NCBI RefSeq assembly: GCF_001412105.1
Contig: NZ_LKST01000003.1
Location: 62,001-126,000, forward strand
DNA length: 64,000 bases
Source: Corynebacterium oculi
GTDB lineage: Bacteria > Actinomycetota > Actinomycetes > Mycobacteriales > Mycobacteriaceae
Reading direction: 5' to 3'
The notes under the pieces were generated by a model that was not told where the DNA came from, did no database searches, and saw nothing but the letters and a program-made list of their open reading frames with translations. This document shows positions 1 to 7,938 of this stretch, piece by piece (position 1 is the first letter of the stretch; each line of letters opens with the position of its first letter). Both the position numbers and the translations under genes were made by a program.

Positions 1-516
1 CGGGGGCAGGGTGCGGCGGCATAGATCAAGGCTCAAGATGACGGCGGTGAGGCGGTGGCCCAGGCCGTCGTGGAGGGAACGCGCCATGCGCTCGCGCTCG
101 CGGGAAAGAAGGAGATCGCGCTGCGCGGTGGCCTGCTGGCGCAGGCGCTGGTTCACCGCGATGCCGTGGCGCACCTGTGCGGCAAAGGCGTACCCGAAGC
201 CCAGCAGCACGGTCACGGCCAGGGCCTCGGGGAACACGCGCCCGGTGCCGAGGTACATGTGTGCGCTCGCCGTGAGTCCCACGACGATGCCGCAGAACAC
301 CAGGGCCGCCGGGGTACCCAGGCTGAGCAGCAGGGTCAAGACGGCCAGAATGAGCATGGCCACGCTGGATGCCCAGTTGGCGGCGAAGTAACCCGCGAGC
401 GCGGTGAGGGGAACCGCCAGCGCCAGCCCGGGAGAGGGCGGGAGAAAGGCCGATATATATAGGACAAGGGAGGAACCGAAGAGCATGTGGAGATGGCGGC
501 GGGACACGGCGGGCAT
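1..516 (-). CDS. Two-component sensor histidine kinase, N-terminal part (cut by window edge)
   Basis: Only the first 172 residues lie in the window; the gene continues to the left. The start is ATG at 516. Residues about 11-115 are hydrophobic, with several membrane segments, followed by a helical linker rich in Gln and Arg. The sequence MARSLHDGLGHRLTAV then holds the phospho-acceptor His149 in the HD-G-LGH context of HisKA_3 (NarL/DesK-type) kinases. The ATPase domain and the response regulator, which usually follows, are outside the window. Signal and target are unknown. It is divergent from the CPBP protease, with a strong inverted repeat between them. Identification as a HisKA_3 kinase is firm. 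Confidence 0.85.
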   Translation of the reverse strand, partial: MPAVSRRHLHMLFGSSLVLYISAFLPPSPGLALAVPLTALAGYFAANWASSVAMLILAVLTLLLSLGTPAALVFCGIVVGLTASAHMYLGTGRVFPEALAVTVLLGFGYAFAAQVRHGIAVNQRLRQQATAQRDLLLSRERERMARSLHDGLGHRLTAVILSLDLCRRTLPP

Positions 517-545
517 ATCCCCACGCTACCGGCGGTAACCCATGA

Positions 546-573
546 CCCCGGTCATGATTTTTCATGACCGGGG
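546..573. promoter_or_regulatory. Perfect 12-bp inverted repeat with 4-nt loop in a divergent promoter region
   Basis: The arms CCCCGGTCATGA and TCATGACCGGGG are exact reverse complements around TTTT. The repeat sits between the divergent sensor kinase and CPBP protease genes, 30 nt upstream of the kinase start. It could be an operator (for example for the response regulator partner of the kinase) or an RNA hairpin; no U-tract follows it. Confidence 0.6.
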
Positions 574-648
574 GCCCTTGCGGTGCGCGGTGGCGGGGGT
601 TTGACTTGAACCCATGATGTTTCCTCATACCCGTATTCCGGTGACCTG

Positions 649-1431
649 GTGGGGCCTGCTTCTGCGCGCGGCGGTGGCGGCGGCGATGATCCTGGGTGCG
701 AACGCCCTGGCGGTTTTGCGGCGGTGAGCTTTGCGACGAGCGAAGCGGGGCAGGTGGTGGCGCGGATCGGGCAGTTCTGCCTGGTGGCGCTGCTGGTGGT
801 GGGCCTGGTGGCCGGGTGGGTGCGCTGGGTGGAGCGCGGTACGCTGCGGCAACTTCTTCCCGGGGGCCGGGCCTTCTGGCTGGGCACCGCCATCATCGTG
901 CCGCTCATGTTGGTGGCGTACGCGCTGCGCGGTGGAATCGGGTACCTCAATGGGCAGTTCACCACGGAGTACTACGCCCAATACCCCACGGGGGCGGAAC
1001 TGGCGCTCAGCCTGGTGTACGTGGCGGCGGTGGCCTACGTATTGCAGGGCTTTCCCGAGGAATTGATCTATCGGGGTTGGCTGGCGGGAGTGACCCGGCA
1101 TCGCCCCCGGTTGACCCTGGCCTGGACCACGGCGGCCTTTACCGTGATCCATCTGGCCTCTTCCGGGGGTCAGGGTAACTGGGGTGATCGCCTGGTGTAT
1201 CTGGTCTTGCCGCTGGGCATGGGGCTGTTGGCGGGGGTGCTGCGGATCATCACCGGCTCCATGTGGGCGGCGGTGGCCACGCATGGGGGCATGCACGTGG
1301 TCAATAACCTCCTGCCGCCCCTGGCGCGGGTGGAGGGGTTTGACCTCGTGGGCGTGGTGCTCGGCGGAGTGGTGCAGGCGGTAGCGGCGGCGATCCTGTG
1401 GCGCTGGCATTTTAGAAAAACCCGCCCATGA
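649..1431 (+). CDS. CPBP-family intramembrane metalloprotease, 5' end apparently frameshifted
   Basis: The body is a multi-pass membrane protein with the CPBP (CAAX protease/bacteriocin-processing) motifs EELIYRGW, FTVIHL and, near the end, the segment around ATHGGMHVVNN. These supply the Glu-Glu, Arg and His residues of the family. Substrate unknown. The first about 25 codons of this open frame are glycine-rich and unlike a protein. In the next frame an ATG at 617 starts a normal first membrane helix (MFPHTRIPVTWWGLLLRAAV), which runs to a TGA at 725-727. Adding one base near 714-720 would join it to the body. Either this is a frameshift (mutation or sequencing error), or translation starts at the GTG at 724 and gives a 235-residue protein. 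Confidence 0.75.
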   Translation: MGPASARGGGGGDDPGCERPGGFAAVSFATSEAGQVVARIGQFCLVALLVVGLVAGWVRWVERGTLRQLLPGGRAFWLGTAIIVPLMLVAYALRGGIGYLNGQFTTEYYAQYPTGAELALSLVYVAAVAYVLQGFPEELIYRGWLAGVTRHRPRLTLAWTTAAFTVIHLASSGGQGNWGDRLVYLVLPLGMGLLAGVLRIITGSMWAAVATHGGMHVVNNLLPPLARVEGFDLVGVVLGGVVQAVAAAILWRWHFRKTRP

Positions 1432-1537
1432 GGTAGGGTGCTAGAGGATTTATACGAGCCAACCTGGGCACGATCTCTCTGCCGCCACCGAGGCGGGGGA
1501 GAACCGACCCAGTGTACAACCTTAGGAATCGAGAGAT

Positions 1538-1810
1538 ATGAAGAAGGATATCCACCCGGATTACCACCCGGTGGTGTTCCAGGACGCTGGCACCGGCCAG
1601 AAGTTCCTGACCCGTTCCACCGCCACCAGCAGCCGCACCGTGGAGTGGGAGGACGGCAACGAGTACCCGCTCATCGTGGTGGACGTGACCAGCGAGTCGC
1701 ACCCGTTCTGGACCGGCGCGCAGCGCGTCATGGACACCGCCGGCCGCGTGGAGAAGTTCCAGCGTCGCTTCGGCGGCATGGCCCGCCGCAAGAAGAAGAC
1801 CCAGGCTTAA
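1538..1810 (+). CDS. rpmE2: 50S ribosomal protein L31 type B (zinc-independent)
   Basis: 90 residues starting [16 protein letters not shown], with the type B features: a longer central part ([22 protein letters not shown]) and a basic tail ending RRKKKTQA. There is no cysteine, so this is the C-minus form that needs no zinc, unlike type A L31. It binds the large subunit near the central protuberance. It forms an operon with rpmF 20 nt downstream. C-minus ribosomal protein genes are often under Zur, but I see no convincing Zur palindrome in the 106 nt upstream. Confidence 0.97.
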   Translation: MKKDIHPDYHPVVFQDAGTGQKFLTRSTATSSRTVEWEDGNEYPLIVVDVTSESHPFWTGAQRVMDTAGRVEKFQRRFGGMARRKKKTQA

Positions 1811-1830
1811 GGTAAGGAGGGAAGAGGAAA

Positions 1831-2004
1831 ATGGCAGTACCTAAGTTCCGCAAGTCTCGCGCCAACACCCATGCGCGCCGCTCGCAGTGGAAGGCCAACA
1901 ACGTTGCCCTCCAGGAAGTGACCATTGACGGCCAGACCGTGCGCATCCCGCGCCGCCTGGTCAAGGCCGCTCAGCTCGGCCTGGTGGACGTGGAGCAGTT
2001 CTAA
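1831..2004 (+). CDS. rpmF: 50S ribosomal protein L32 (cysteine-free form)
   Basis: 57 residues, [20 protein letters not shown] at the N terminus and ending LGLVDVEQF, which is the actinobacterial L32. A good Shine-Dalgarno (GGAGGGAAGAGG) precedes the ATG. The paired cysteines of zinc-binding L32 are absent, so both ribosomal proteins of this operon are zinc-free. It is followed directly by a strong terminator, so the operon is rpmE2-rpmF alone. Confidence 0.96.
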   Translation: MAVPKFRKSRANTHARRSQWKANNVALQEVTIDGQTVRIPRRLVKAAQLGLVDVEQF

Positions 2005-2020
2005 GCTCCAATTCTTCTCC

Positions 2021-2058
2021 GTGCCCCCTGCGCAAAGCCGCAAGGGGCACTATTTTTT
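2021..2058 (+). terminator. Rho-independent terminator of rpmE2-rpmF
   Basis: Arms GTGCCCCCTGCG (2021-2032) and CGCAAGGGGCAC (2039-2050) pair with one mismatch around CAAAGC and are followed by TATTTTTT. It lies 16 nt after the rpmF stop. Confidence 0.93.
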
Positions 2059-2139
2059 ATGCAGTATTCATACAGGAAACGTGCAGAATCTCTCATGGAG
2101 CCAGGACTGATCTGGCAGCCAAGAAACAGCGTGGGGGTG

Positions 2140-2153
2140 CATAATCGGGTGCC
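2140..2153 (+). promoter_or_regulatory. -10 hexamer giving a leaderless htrA mRNA
   Basis: CATAAT (2140-2145) ends 8 nt before the ATG at 2154 and no Shine-Dalgarno is present, so transcription should begin at or next to the start codon. The same geometry recurs at ten other genes in the window. Confidence 0.55.
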
Positions 2154-3353
2154 ATGAACAACGATGACAGGCGCAACGCACACAATGGGCAGAACTGGGG
2201 TTGGGAGGATGACACCCTGGTGATAGAGCAGCCTTCCGGGGAAGAGGAGCCACGGGCCAAGAAAAAGATGGCCTTTGGCGTGCTACCCACCATAGCCCTG
2301 ATGACGGTTTCCGCCGTGGCGGCGGGCGCGGTCACCGGCGTGGTGGTCAGCCAGAAGCAGGAGGACACCCAGGTGGTGAACTCCTTGAATCAGCCGAATA
2401 TGCAGCAGACGGCCAACCGGGAGGCCCCCGCCGGTTCGGTGGAGCAGGTGGCGCAGTCGGTGTTGCCCTCCGTGGTCTCCATTCAGGTGGCCAGCATGAT
2501 GGGTGGGGAGGAGGGCTCCGGCGCGATCATCTCCTCCGACGGCCTGGTGCTCACCAACGCGCACGTGGCGGGGGACCGCAACTCCCAATTGCAGGCGACG
2601 CTGAATGACGGCAGCACTCACCCCGCCGACCTCGTGGGGGCCGACGCCGCCACGGACATCGCCGTGATCAAGATCCGCGACGTCAAGGATCTCCCCGCCA
2701 TATCCTTCGGGGACTCCGATCAGGTGCAGGTGGGGCAGTCCGTGATCGCCATCGGCTCCCCGCTGGGGCTCTCCTCCACCGTGACCACGGGCATCGTTTC
2801 CGCGCTGGACCGCCCGGTGCGGGCCTCCGCGGCGGGCGGGGAATCCTCGCTGATCGACGCCATTCAGACCGACGCCGCCATTAACCCCGGCAACTCGGGC
2901 GGCCCCCTGGTGGATATGAGCGGCAACCTCATTGGGATGAACTCCGTGATCGCCTCGCTGAGCAGCGGCACGGATCAGGCCGGTTCCATTGGCCTGGGCT
3001 TTGCCATTCCCTCCTCCTTTGCCAAGCGCGTGGCCGATCAATTGGTTCGCGAGGGCAAGGCCACCCAGCCCATGCTGGGGGTGAGCGTGCTGCGCGATGA
3101 CCTCGGCGTGGCGCCGCAGACCTCGGTGAAGGGCGCGGTGATTAGTGGGGTGAACCCGGGCGGGCCCGCGGAGCGGGCCGGGCTAAAGGAAGGCGATGTG
3201 GTGACCAAACTCAACGATCGCCTGATTGATTCCTCCGATTCCCTCATCGCCGCTGCACGGTCCCATGATTTTGGGGAGACCGTGACCTTGGAGGTGCTCT
3301 CGCAAGGGGATTCGGAGCCCCATTCGGTAGAGGTAACGCTCACGGACAGCTAA
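2154..3353 (+). CDS. HtrA/DegP-like membrane-anchored serine protease with PDZ domain
   Basis: 399 residues. A cytoplasmic N-terminal tail of about 40 residues precedes one membrane anchor (about 42-64: GVLPTIALMTVSAVAAGAVTGVVV). The trypsin-like domain has His in LTNAHVAG, Asp in TDIAVIKI and the nucleophile in NPGNSGGPLVD. A C-terminal PDZ domain follows (around VNPGGPAERAGLKEGDVV). It probably degrades or refolds damaged proteins outside the membrane. In C. glutamicum, as I recall, a two-component pair lies between rpmF and this gene; here it is absent. The mog gene follows 10 nt downstream and is probably co-transcribed. Confidence 0.94.
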   Translation: MNNDDRRNAHNGQNWGWEDDTLVIEQPSGEEEPRAKKKMAFGVLPTIALMTVSAVAAGAVTGVVVSQKQEDTQVVNSLNQPNMQQTANREAPAGSVEQVAQSVLPSVVSIQVASMMGGEEGSGAIISSDGLVLTNAHVAGDRNSQLQATLNDGSTHPADLVGADAATDIAVIKIRDVKDLPAISFGDSDQVQVGQSVIAIGSPLGLSSTVTTGIVSALDRPVRASAAGGESSLIDAIQTDAAINPGNSGGPLVDMSGNLIGMNSVIASLSSGTDQAGSIGLGFAIPSSFAKRVADQLVREGKATQPMLGVSVLRDDLGVAPQTSVKGAVISGVNPGGPAERAGLKEGDVVTKLNDRLIDSSDSLIAAARSHDFGETVTLEVLSQGDSEPHSVEVTLTDS

Positions 3354-3363
3354 GTTATTCGAT

Positions 3364-3912
3364 ATGGAACATCGCCTGGCTTCACTGTCCTCGTCCCTGC
3401 CCGACCTGGAACCGGACTTGGGCTACCTGCTGGCCGCGGATCGAGAAGACCAACCGAGAGCGCAACACAAGGCGCTGGTGGTGCTGGTCAGCGACGAAGA
3501 GGACGCCGATACCGGTGCGCTGGTGGCCGAGCTGCTGGCGGAGGCGGAGTTTAGCGTGGGCGGGATCGTGACGGTGAAGTCCAAGAAGTCCCGCATCCGC
3601 GAGGCCATCGAGACCGCCGTGGTGGGCGGGGTAGATCTGGTGCTCACCGTGGGCGGCACGGGGGTGGGGCCCAGGGATAAGACCCCGGAGGCCACCCGCG
3701 CGGTGCTGGATCAATTGGTGCCCGGCATCGCTCAGGCGCTGCGCTCCTCTGGGCTGGGGTGTGGCGCGGTGGACGCGGCGACCTCGCGGGGAATCTCCGG
3801 GGTTTCCGGTTCCACGGTGATCGTGAACCTCGCGGGATCGCGCCCGGCGATCCGCGACGGCATGGCCACCCTGGCCCCCCTGGTGCACCACGTCATTGAC
3901 GAGCTCCCCTAA
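3364..3912 (+). CDS. mog: MogA/MoaB-family molybdopterin adenylyltransferase
   Basis: 182 residues with the MoCF-binding fold signature TVGGTGVGPRDKTPEAT and a second conserved block around GISGVSGSTVIVNLAGSRPA. These proteins adenylylate molybdopterin before metal insertion by MoeA. An N-terminal extension of about 35 residues precedes the domain. A MoeA homologue lies 3 kb downstream, but the early cofactor genes (moaA, moaC, moaE) are not in the window. Start ATG at 3364. Confidence 0.9.
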   Translation: MEHRLASLSSSLPDLEPDLGYLLAADREDQPRAQHKALVVLVSDEEDADTGALVAELLAEAEFSVGGIVTVKSKKSRIREAIETAVVGGVDLVLTVGGTGVGPRDKTPEATRAVLDQLVPGIAQALRSSGLGCGAVDAATSRGISGVSGSTVIVNLAGSRPAIRDGMATLAPLVHHVIDELP

Positions 3913-3917
3913 GCCCC

Positions 3918-4061
3918 ATGAGGCCCAAGCGCAGAAAAGTGCGCCCCAGTACGGCGCGGGACATTGACCGCCAGGCGGATACCCCGCACCGCCTGTTCTT
4001 TGAACAACGCAGCGAGGAGGAGTACCGCCGCCAGCGGCCGCCGCATTACTCGGCGCGGTGA
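3918..4061 (+). CDS. Small basic hypothetical protein (47 aa)
   Basis: ATG 5 nt after the mog stop; MRPKRRKVRPSTARDID at the N terminus, ending PPHYSAR. It is rich in Arg and has no membrane segment. It overlaps the 3' end of mscL on the other strand by 16 nt. I recall a comparable small gene at this place in C. glutamicum, which supports it being real; function unknown. Confidence 0.5.
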   Translation: MRPKRRKVRPSTARDIDRQADTPHRLFFEQRSEEEYRRQRPPHYSAR

Positions 4062-4483
4062 GCGCCGCCCCCGGTGGCGGTGTCCTGCTCCTTGAGCAGA
4101 TCGCGGATCTCGGAGAGCAGGCCCGCCTCGATGGAGACCTTCTCCTCCTCGTCCTCCTCGACCCCGTGGCGCTTGGCCTGCATCTCGTTGAGCTTGTTCA
4201 TGGGGGCCACCAGGATGAAGTACACCACGGCGGCGATGATGAGGAAGTTCAGGCCTGCGGTGATCACGGCGCCGAAGTCGATGCGGGTGGCGGCGTCGCC
4301 CGCGCGCAGCTCGATGGCCAGGCCATCGACGTCCGGGCTGGTGCCCAGGGCGGCGATCAGGGGGTTGATGATGTTATCGGTAAAAGAGGTGACAATCGCG
4401 GTAAAAGCGGAGCCGATGACCACGGCCACGGCTAATTCGATGACATTACCGCGCAGAATAAAGTCTTTAAAACCCTTCAGCAT
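4046..4483 (-). CDS. mscL: Large-conductance mechanosensitive channel
   Basis: 145 residues starting MLKGFKDFILRGNVIELAVAVVIG, the amphipathic S1 helix plus first membrane helix of MscL. The second membrane helix is at about 69-92 (FLIIAAVVYFILVAPMN), followed by a charged cytoplasmic helix (EEDEEEKVSIEAGLLSEIRDLL). It acts as the emergency valve on hypo-osmotic shock. It is the last gene of a minus-strand run fthC - SAF protein - mscL. A clean AGGAGG-type site (TTAGGAGGCGCTCCC) precedes the ATG. Confidence 0.97.
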   Translation of the reverse strand: MLKGFKDFILRGNVIELAVAVVIGSAFTAIVTSFTDNIINPLIAALGTSPDVDGLAIELRAGDAATRIDFGAVITAGLNFLIIAAVVYFILVAPMNKLNEMQAKRHGVEEDEEEKVSIEAGLLSEIRDLLKEQDTATGGGAHRAE

Positions 4484-4505
4484 GGGAGCGCCTCCTAAAA
4501 AATCA

Positions 4506-5096
4506 TTAATTGACAGAACTGTATCCTACCCTGGTAAAGAATACCGTGAGCGGGGCAGATAGGGCTGCGGAGGCCACCAGGGCGGCCTCTTTCTCCGGCA
4601 GAGAAAGCAGCGCCGTGGGATTATCCGGGCCAGGTGGCAAGAGTACCGTGGCTTCCGCAGCAATGACGTCCGGGCGGGCTTCCTCACCCTGAGCCACCAC
4701 GGAAACCACGTCCCCGTGGTGCATTATTTCCGGCGCGGAAAGCGGCACCGGAACCGCCACCTTGCCGTCCAAATCGGCCGGGGTGAGCAGGTGCGAGGGG
4801 GTGACCGGCTCGCCGGGCACCGCCGGGGCGATGAGCACCTTGCCCAGGGCCTCCTCGGGGTGGCGCAGCGCGGTGGCGGGCAGCAACTCGGCCGGTACGC
4901 AGCGTATCTCCACGTGCTCGGCGGTGATCTCCCGGCCGGTATCCACCTCCGCGCGGAAAAAGAGGGCGGGGCTGCCCTGGGGCTTGAGCGCGAGAACAAG
5001 GGCGAGGATCAGGAGCACCGCCGCCGCGCTGCGCCGCAGCAGGGCTGCGCGCCGCCAGCCGGGGGTGCTCAGGATGAGGAGGAGCCGGGAGAACAT
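4506..5096 (-). CDS. SAF-domain protein, CpaB/FlgA-like, membrane anchored
   Basis: 196 residues from the ATG at 5096; a GTG at 5120 is an alternative. After a basic N terminus there is one membrane helix (about 22-40: SAAAVLLILALVLAL). An extracytoplasmic SAF domain follows, with the typical EVDTGREITAEHVEIRCVP and GKVLIAPAVPGEPVT. SAF proteins help pilus assembly or bind sugars, but here no pilus genes are nearby and the role is unknown. Its 5' end overlaps the fthC 3' end by 28 nt, so the two are translationally linked. Confidence 0.8.
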   Translation of the reverse strand: MFSRLLLILSTPGWRRAALLRRSAAAVLLILALVLALKPQGSPALFFRAEVDTGREITAEHVEIRCVPAELLPATALRHPEEALGKVLIAPAVPGEPVTPSHLLTPADLDGKVAVPVPLSAPEIMHHGDVVSVVAQGEEARPDVIAAEATVLLPPGPDNPTALLSLPEKEAALVASAALSAPLTVFFTRVGYSSVN

Positions 5097-5656
5097 ACCC
5101 CCTTGGACTGGGCATGCCACCCGCCCGGTTCCACGAGGTAATCCACGGGCTCGTCGTGGGCCGCCACGGGAATATCGGCGCGGATCTCCTCCGGGTAGGC
5201 CAGGGCCGCCACGGGCGGGCGCGGGGTGCCCAGGGCGGCCAGGGTGCGGTCATAGTAGCCGCCGCCCTTGCCTAGCCGGTGCCCCTGCGGGGTGAGGCCG
5301 AGGGTGGGCACCAGGATCAGCGCGCAGTCCCGGAGCGCGGAGACGCCGTAACGGGGCCCGGTGGGTTCGGAGATTCCCAGGGGACCGGGGGCGGTGGGGG
5401 CGTCGAAAGCCCAGTCCAGGGCCTTGTTGGGGCGGGTGATGGGGAGCAGGATTCGGCGCGTGGTGGCGCGCAGCAGGGGCAGCAGCGTGCGGTAGCCGGG
5501 TTCGCTGGGCAGTGGGTGGTAGGCCGCCACGGGGCCGGGGCCGCAGGATTCCAGCAGGAGCAGGCACTGGGCGGCCAGGGCGGCGTCGTCACGCTGCTTG
5601 TGCGGGCGGGTGCGTCGCGCGCGGAGCAGGGTGCGGCGGAGTTCTTCTTTGCTCAC
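5069..5656 (-). CDS. fthC: 5-formyltetrahydrofolate cyclo-ligase
   Basis: 195 residues from the GTG at 5656 (VSKEELRRTLLRARR), preceded by CTGGGG at a workable distance; the frame is open further upstream. ATP-dependent conversion of 5-formyl-THF to 5,10-methenyl-THF. The family loop GHRLGKGGGYYDRTLA (nucleotide/folate binding) and LILVPTLGLTPQGHRLG are clear. First gene of the fthC-SAF-mscL run and divergent from galU. Confidence 0.92.
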   Translation of the reverse strand: MSKEELRRTLLRARRTRPHKQRDDAALAAQCLLLLESCGPGPVAAYHPLPSEPGYRTLLPLLRATTRRILLPITRPNKALDWAFDAPTAPGPLGISEPTGPRYGVSALRDCALILVPTLGLTPQGHRLGKGGGYYDRTLAALGTPRPPVAALAYPEEIRADIPVAAHDEPVDYLVEPGGWHAQSKGVCSPGSSSS

Positions 5657-5718
5657 TTGCCCCAGGCTACCGTGGCGCTGCATGGTGGCGGGGCCACACA
5701 TGGGTAGGGTGTGAGGTT

Positions 5719-6630
5719 ATGAATGCACCCACTTCGGAACACCCGCACGCGGTCAAAACGGTTGTTGTTCCCGCCGCCGGGCTGGGCACCCGCTTTCTGC
5801 CCGCCACCAAGACGGTGCCCAAGGAACTGCTCCCGGTGGTGGACACCCCGGGCATCGAACTCATCGCGGACGAGGCCGCTGCCCTGGGGGCCTCGCGGCT
5901 AGCCGTTATCACCGCGCCCCAGAAGGAGGGGGTGTTGGCGCACTTTGCCCCCGCGCCCGAGCTGGAGGAAACGCTGCATGCTCGCGGTAAGGATGAGCAG
6001 TTGCGCAAGGTGCGCCACGCCAGCGGGATCATTGACGCGGTGCCCGTCACCCAGGAGCGCCCGCTGGGCCTGGGGCACGCCGTGGGCCTAGCCGAGGCCG
6101 TGCTCGACGCGGACGAGGACGTGGTGGCCGTCATGCTGCCCGATGACCTGGTGCTCCCGGTGGGGGTGATGGAGAAGATGGCGGCCGTGCGCGCCGAATA
6201 CGGTGGCTCGGTGCTGTGCGCCTTCGTGGTGCCGCACGAGGAGGTGTACAACTACGGCGTCTTTGACGTGCAGGACACGCAGCGCGGGGACGTCAAGCGC
6301 GTGGTGGGCATGGTGGAAAAGCCGGAGCCCGCGCAGGCCCCCTCGAACTTCGTGGCCACCGGCCGGTACCTGCTCGATCGCGCGATCTTTGACGCCCTGC
6401 GCCGCATCACCCCCGGCAAGGGCGGGGAGTTGCAGCTCACCGACGCCATCGAGCTGCTGATCACCGAGGGACACCCGGTGCACGTGGTGATCCACGAGGG
6501 CACCCGGCACGACCTGGGCAATCCCGGCGGTTATATCCCGGCCTGCGTGGACTTTGGGCTCAGCCACCCGGTGTATGGGCCGGGACTGAAGAAGGCCATC
6601 GCGGAGATCCTGGCCCGCCACGAGGACTAA
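5719..6630 (+). CDS. galU: UTP-glucose-1-phosphate uridylyltransferase
   Basis: 303 residues. It makes UDP-glucose for cell-envelope sugars and trehalose. The nucleotidyltransferase signature PAAGLGTRFLPATKTVPKELL is near the N terminus, VMLPDDLVL holds the metal aspartates, and the KGGELQLTDAIELL block follows. The true start is ATG 5719: TAGGGT (5705-5710) ends 8 nt upstream, pointing to a leaderless transcript. It opens the galU-moeA/glp-rimJ-glpr run. Confidence 0.96.
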   Translation: MNAPTSEHPHAVKTVVVPAAGLGTRFLPATKTVPKELLPVVDTPGIELIADEAAALGASRLAVITAPQKEGVLAHFAPAPELEETLHARGKDEQLRKVRHASGIIDAVPVTQERPLGLGHAVGLAEAVLDADEDVVAVMLPDDLVLPVGVMEKMAAVRAEYGGSVLCAFVVPHEEVYNYGVFDVQDTQRGDVKRVVGMVEKPEPAQAPSNFVATGRYLLDRAIFDALRRITPGKGGELQLTDAIELLITEGHPVHVVIHEGTRHDLGNPGGYIPACVDFGLSHPVYGPGLKKAIAEILARHED

Positions 6631-6675
6631 CACCCCGGCTAAGATAACGAGGGCACAAGGAGAAGGAGGCGGCGA

Positions 6676-7938
6676 GTGCGGTCCGTGGACGAGCAGTTAG
6701 CCCTGGTGGCGGACGCTGCGGTGACGCCGGAGCCGGTGCGCATTTCCATTGCGGACGCGCTCGGCCTCATGTGCGCCGAGGAGGTGCAGGCCACGAGCCC
6801 CCTGCCCGGCTTTCCCCAGGCGGCCATCGATGGCTACGCCGTGCGCGCCGTGGACGTGGGCGGCGAGCCGGGCTTGAGTTCCTCCGCCGGGCCGCTGGTG
6901 CCGGTGGAAAAGTCCCTCCCCGTGGTGGGGGAGGTGGCCGCGGGTTCCCAGCAGCCCCTGCGCCTGCAACCCAAGCAGGCCGTGCGCGTGCACACCGGTG
7001 CGCCCCTGCCCACGCTTGCCGACGCCGTCCTCCCCCTCGACTGGAGCGACCGCGGGCGCAAGCGCGTCTCCGCCCAGCGCCCCGTGCGCTCCGGGGACTT
7101 CGTGCGCCGCGCGGGCGACGACATTAACAAGGGAGACGTGGCCGTTTCCTCCGGCGCGGTGTTGGGACCCGCCCAGATCGGCCTGCTCGCGGCGGTGGGC
7201 CGCTCCAAGGTGCTGGTGTACCCGCGCCCCCGCGTCTCGCTGATCTCCGTGGGCGCGGAGCTGGTGGACATTCACCGCGACCCCGGCCTGGGGCAGGTCT
7301 ACGACGTCAACTCCTATTCCCTTTCCGCCGCCGCCAAGGAAGCGGGCGCAGATGTACACCGCGTGGGCATCGCGGAGGGGGAAAGCCGCCGCCTGCGCGA
7401 GATCATCGAGGGCCAGATGATGCGCAGCGAGATCCTGGTCATTTCCGGGGCGGTGGGCGGCACCGGCTCGCAGCGCGTGCGCGCCGTGCTGGATGAACTG
7501 GGCGATATTGATACCACCCGCGTGGCCATGCACCCCGGCTCCGTGCAGGGTTTTGGCCTGCTGGGCGATGATCGCGTGCCCGTGTTCCTGTTGCCCTCCA
7601 ATCCCGTCTCCGCGCTGGTGATCTTCGAGATGTTCGTGCGCCCCCTGGTGCGCTTGTGCCTGGGTAAGCGCAACGCCCAGCGCCGGGTGGTGCGCGCCCG
7701 GGCGCTCAACCACGTCGCCTCGATCCCGGGGCGCCGGGGATTCGTGCGCGCCCGCCTCATGCGCGACGCCGAGACCCACGATTACCTCGTGGAGGGGCTC
7801 GGCGGGGCCACCGGCGCGCCCGCGCACCTGCTGGCGGGGCTCTCCGCCGCCAACGCCATGATCCGTATTCCCGACGCCGCCGCGGAGATCCGCCCCGGCG
7901 ACATCGTGGAGGTTCTCTTCCTCTCCCAGGGCTCATGA
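6676..7938 (+). CDS. glp: MoeA-like molybdotransferase / gephyrin-like division protein Glp
   Basis: 420 residues from GTG 6676. MoeA architecture: N-terminal domain with FPQAAIDGYAVRA, a central MoCF-like domain (RVSLISVGAELVD ... SGAVGGTGSQRVRAVLDEL), then PVFLLPSNPVSALVIFE and a C-terminal domain. MoeA inserts molybdate into adenylylated molybdopterin. In C. glutamicum the homologue in this position (galU-moeA1-rimJ-membrane protein) has been described as Glp, which binds FtsZ and a membrane receptor GLPR. The same neighbours are here, so the division role is my preferred reading; catalytic competence cannot be judged from the motifs alone. Confidence 0.85.
   Translation: MRSVDEQLALVADAAVTPEPVRISIADALGLMCAEEVQATSPLPGFPQAAIDGYAVRAVDVGGEPGLSSSAGPLVPVEKSLPVVGEVAAGSQQPLRLQPKQAVRVHTGAPLPTLADAVLPLDWSDRGRKRVSAQRPVRSGDFVRRAGDDINKGDVAVSSGAVLGPAQIGLLAAVGRSKVLVYPRPRVSLISVGAELVDIHRDPGLGQVYDVNSYSLSAAAKEAGADVHRVGIAEGESRRLREIIEGQMMRSEILVISGAVGGTGSQRVRAVLDELGDIDTTRVAMHPGSVQGFGLLGDDRVPVFLLPSNPVSALVIFEMFVRPLVRLCLGKRNAQRRVVRARALNHVASIPGRRGFVRARLMRDAETHDYLVEGLGGATGAPAHLLAGLSAANAMIRIPDAAAEIRPGDIVEVLFLSQGS

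Noticed and set aside
1432..1537. Zur box before rpmE2
   Set aside because: The region is GC-rich and has no palindrome like the one at 30280-30294.
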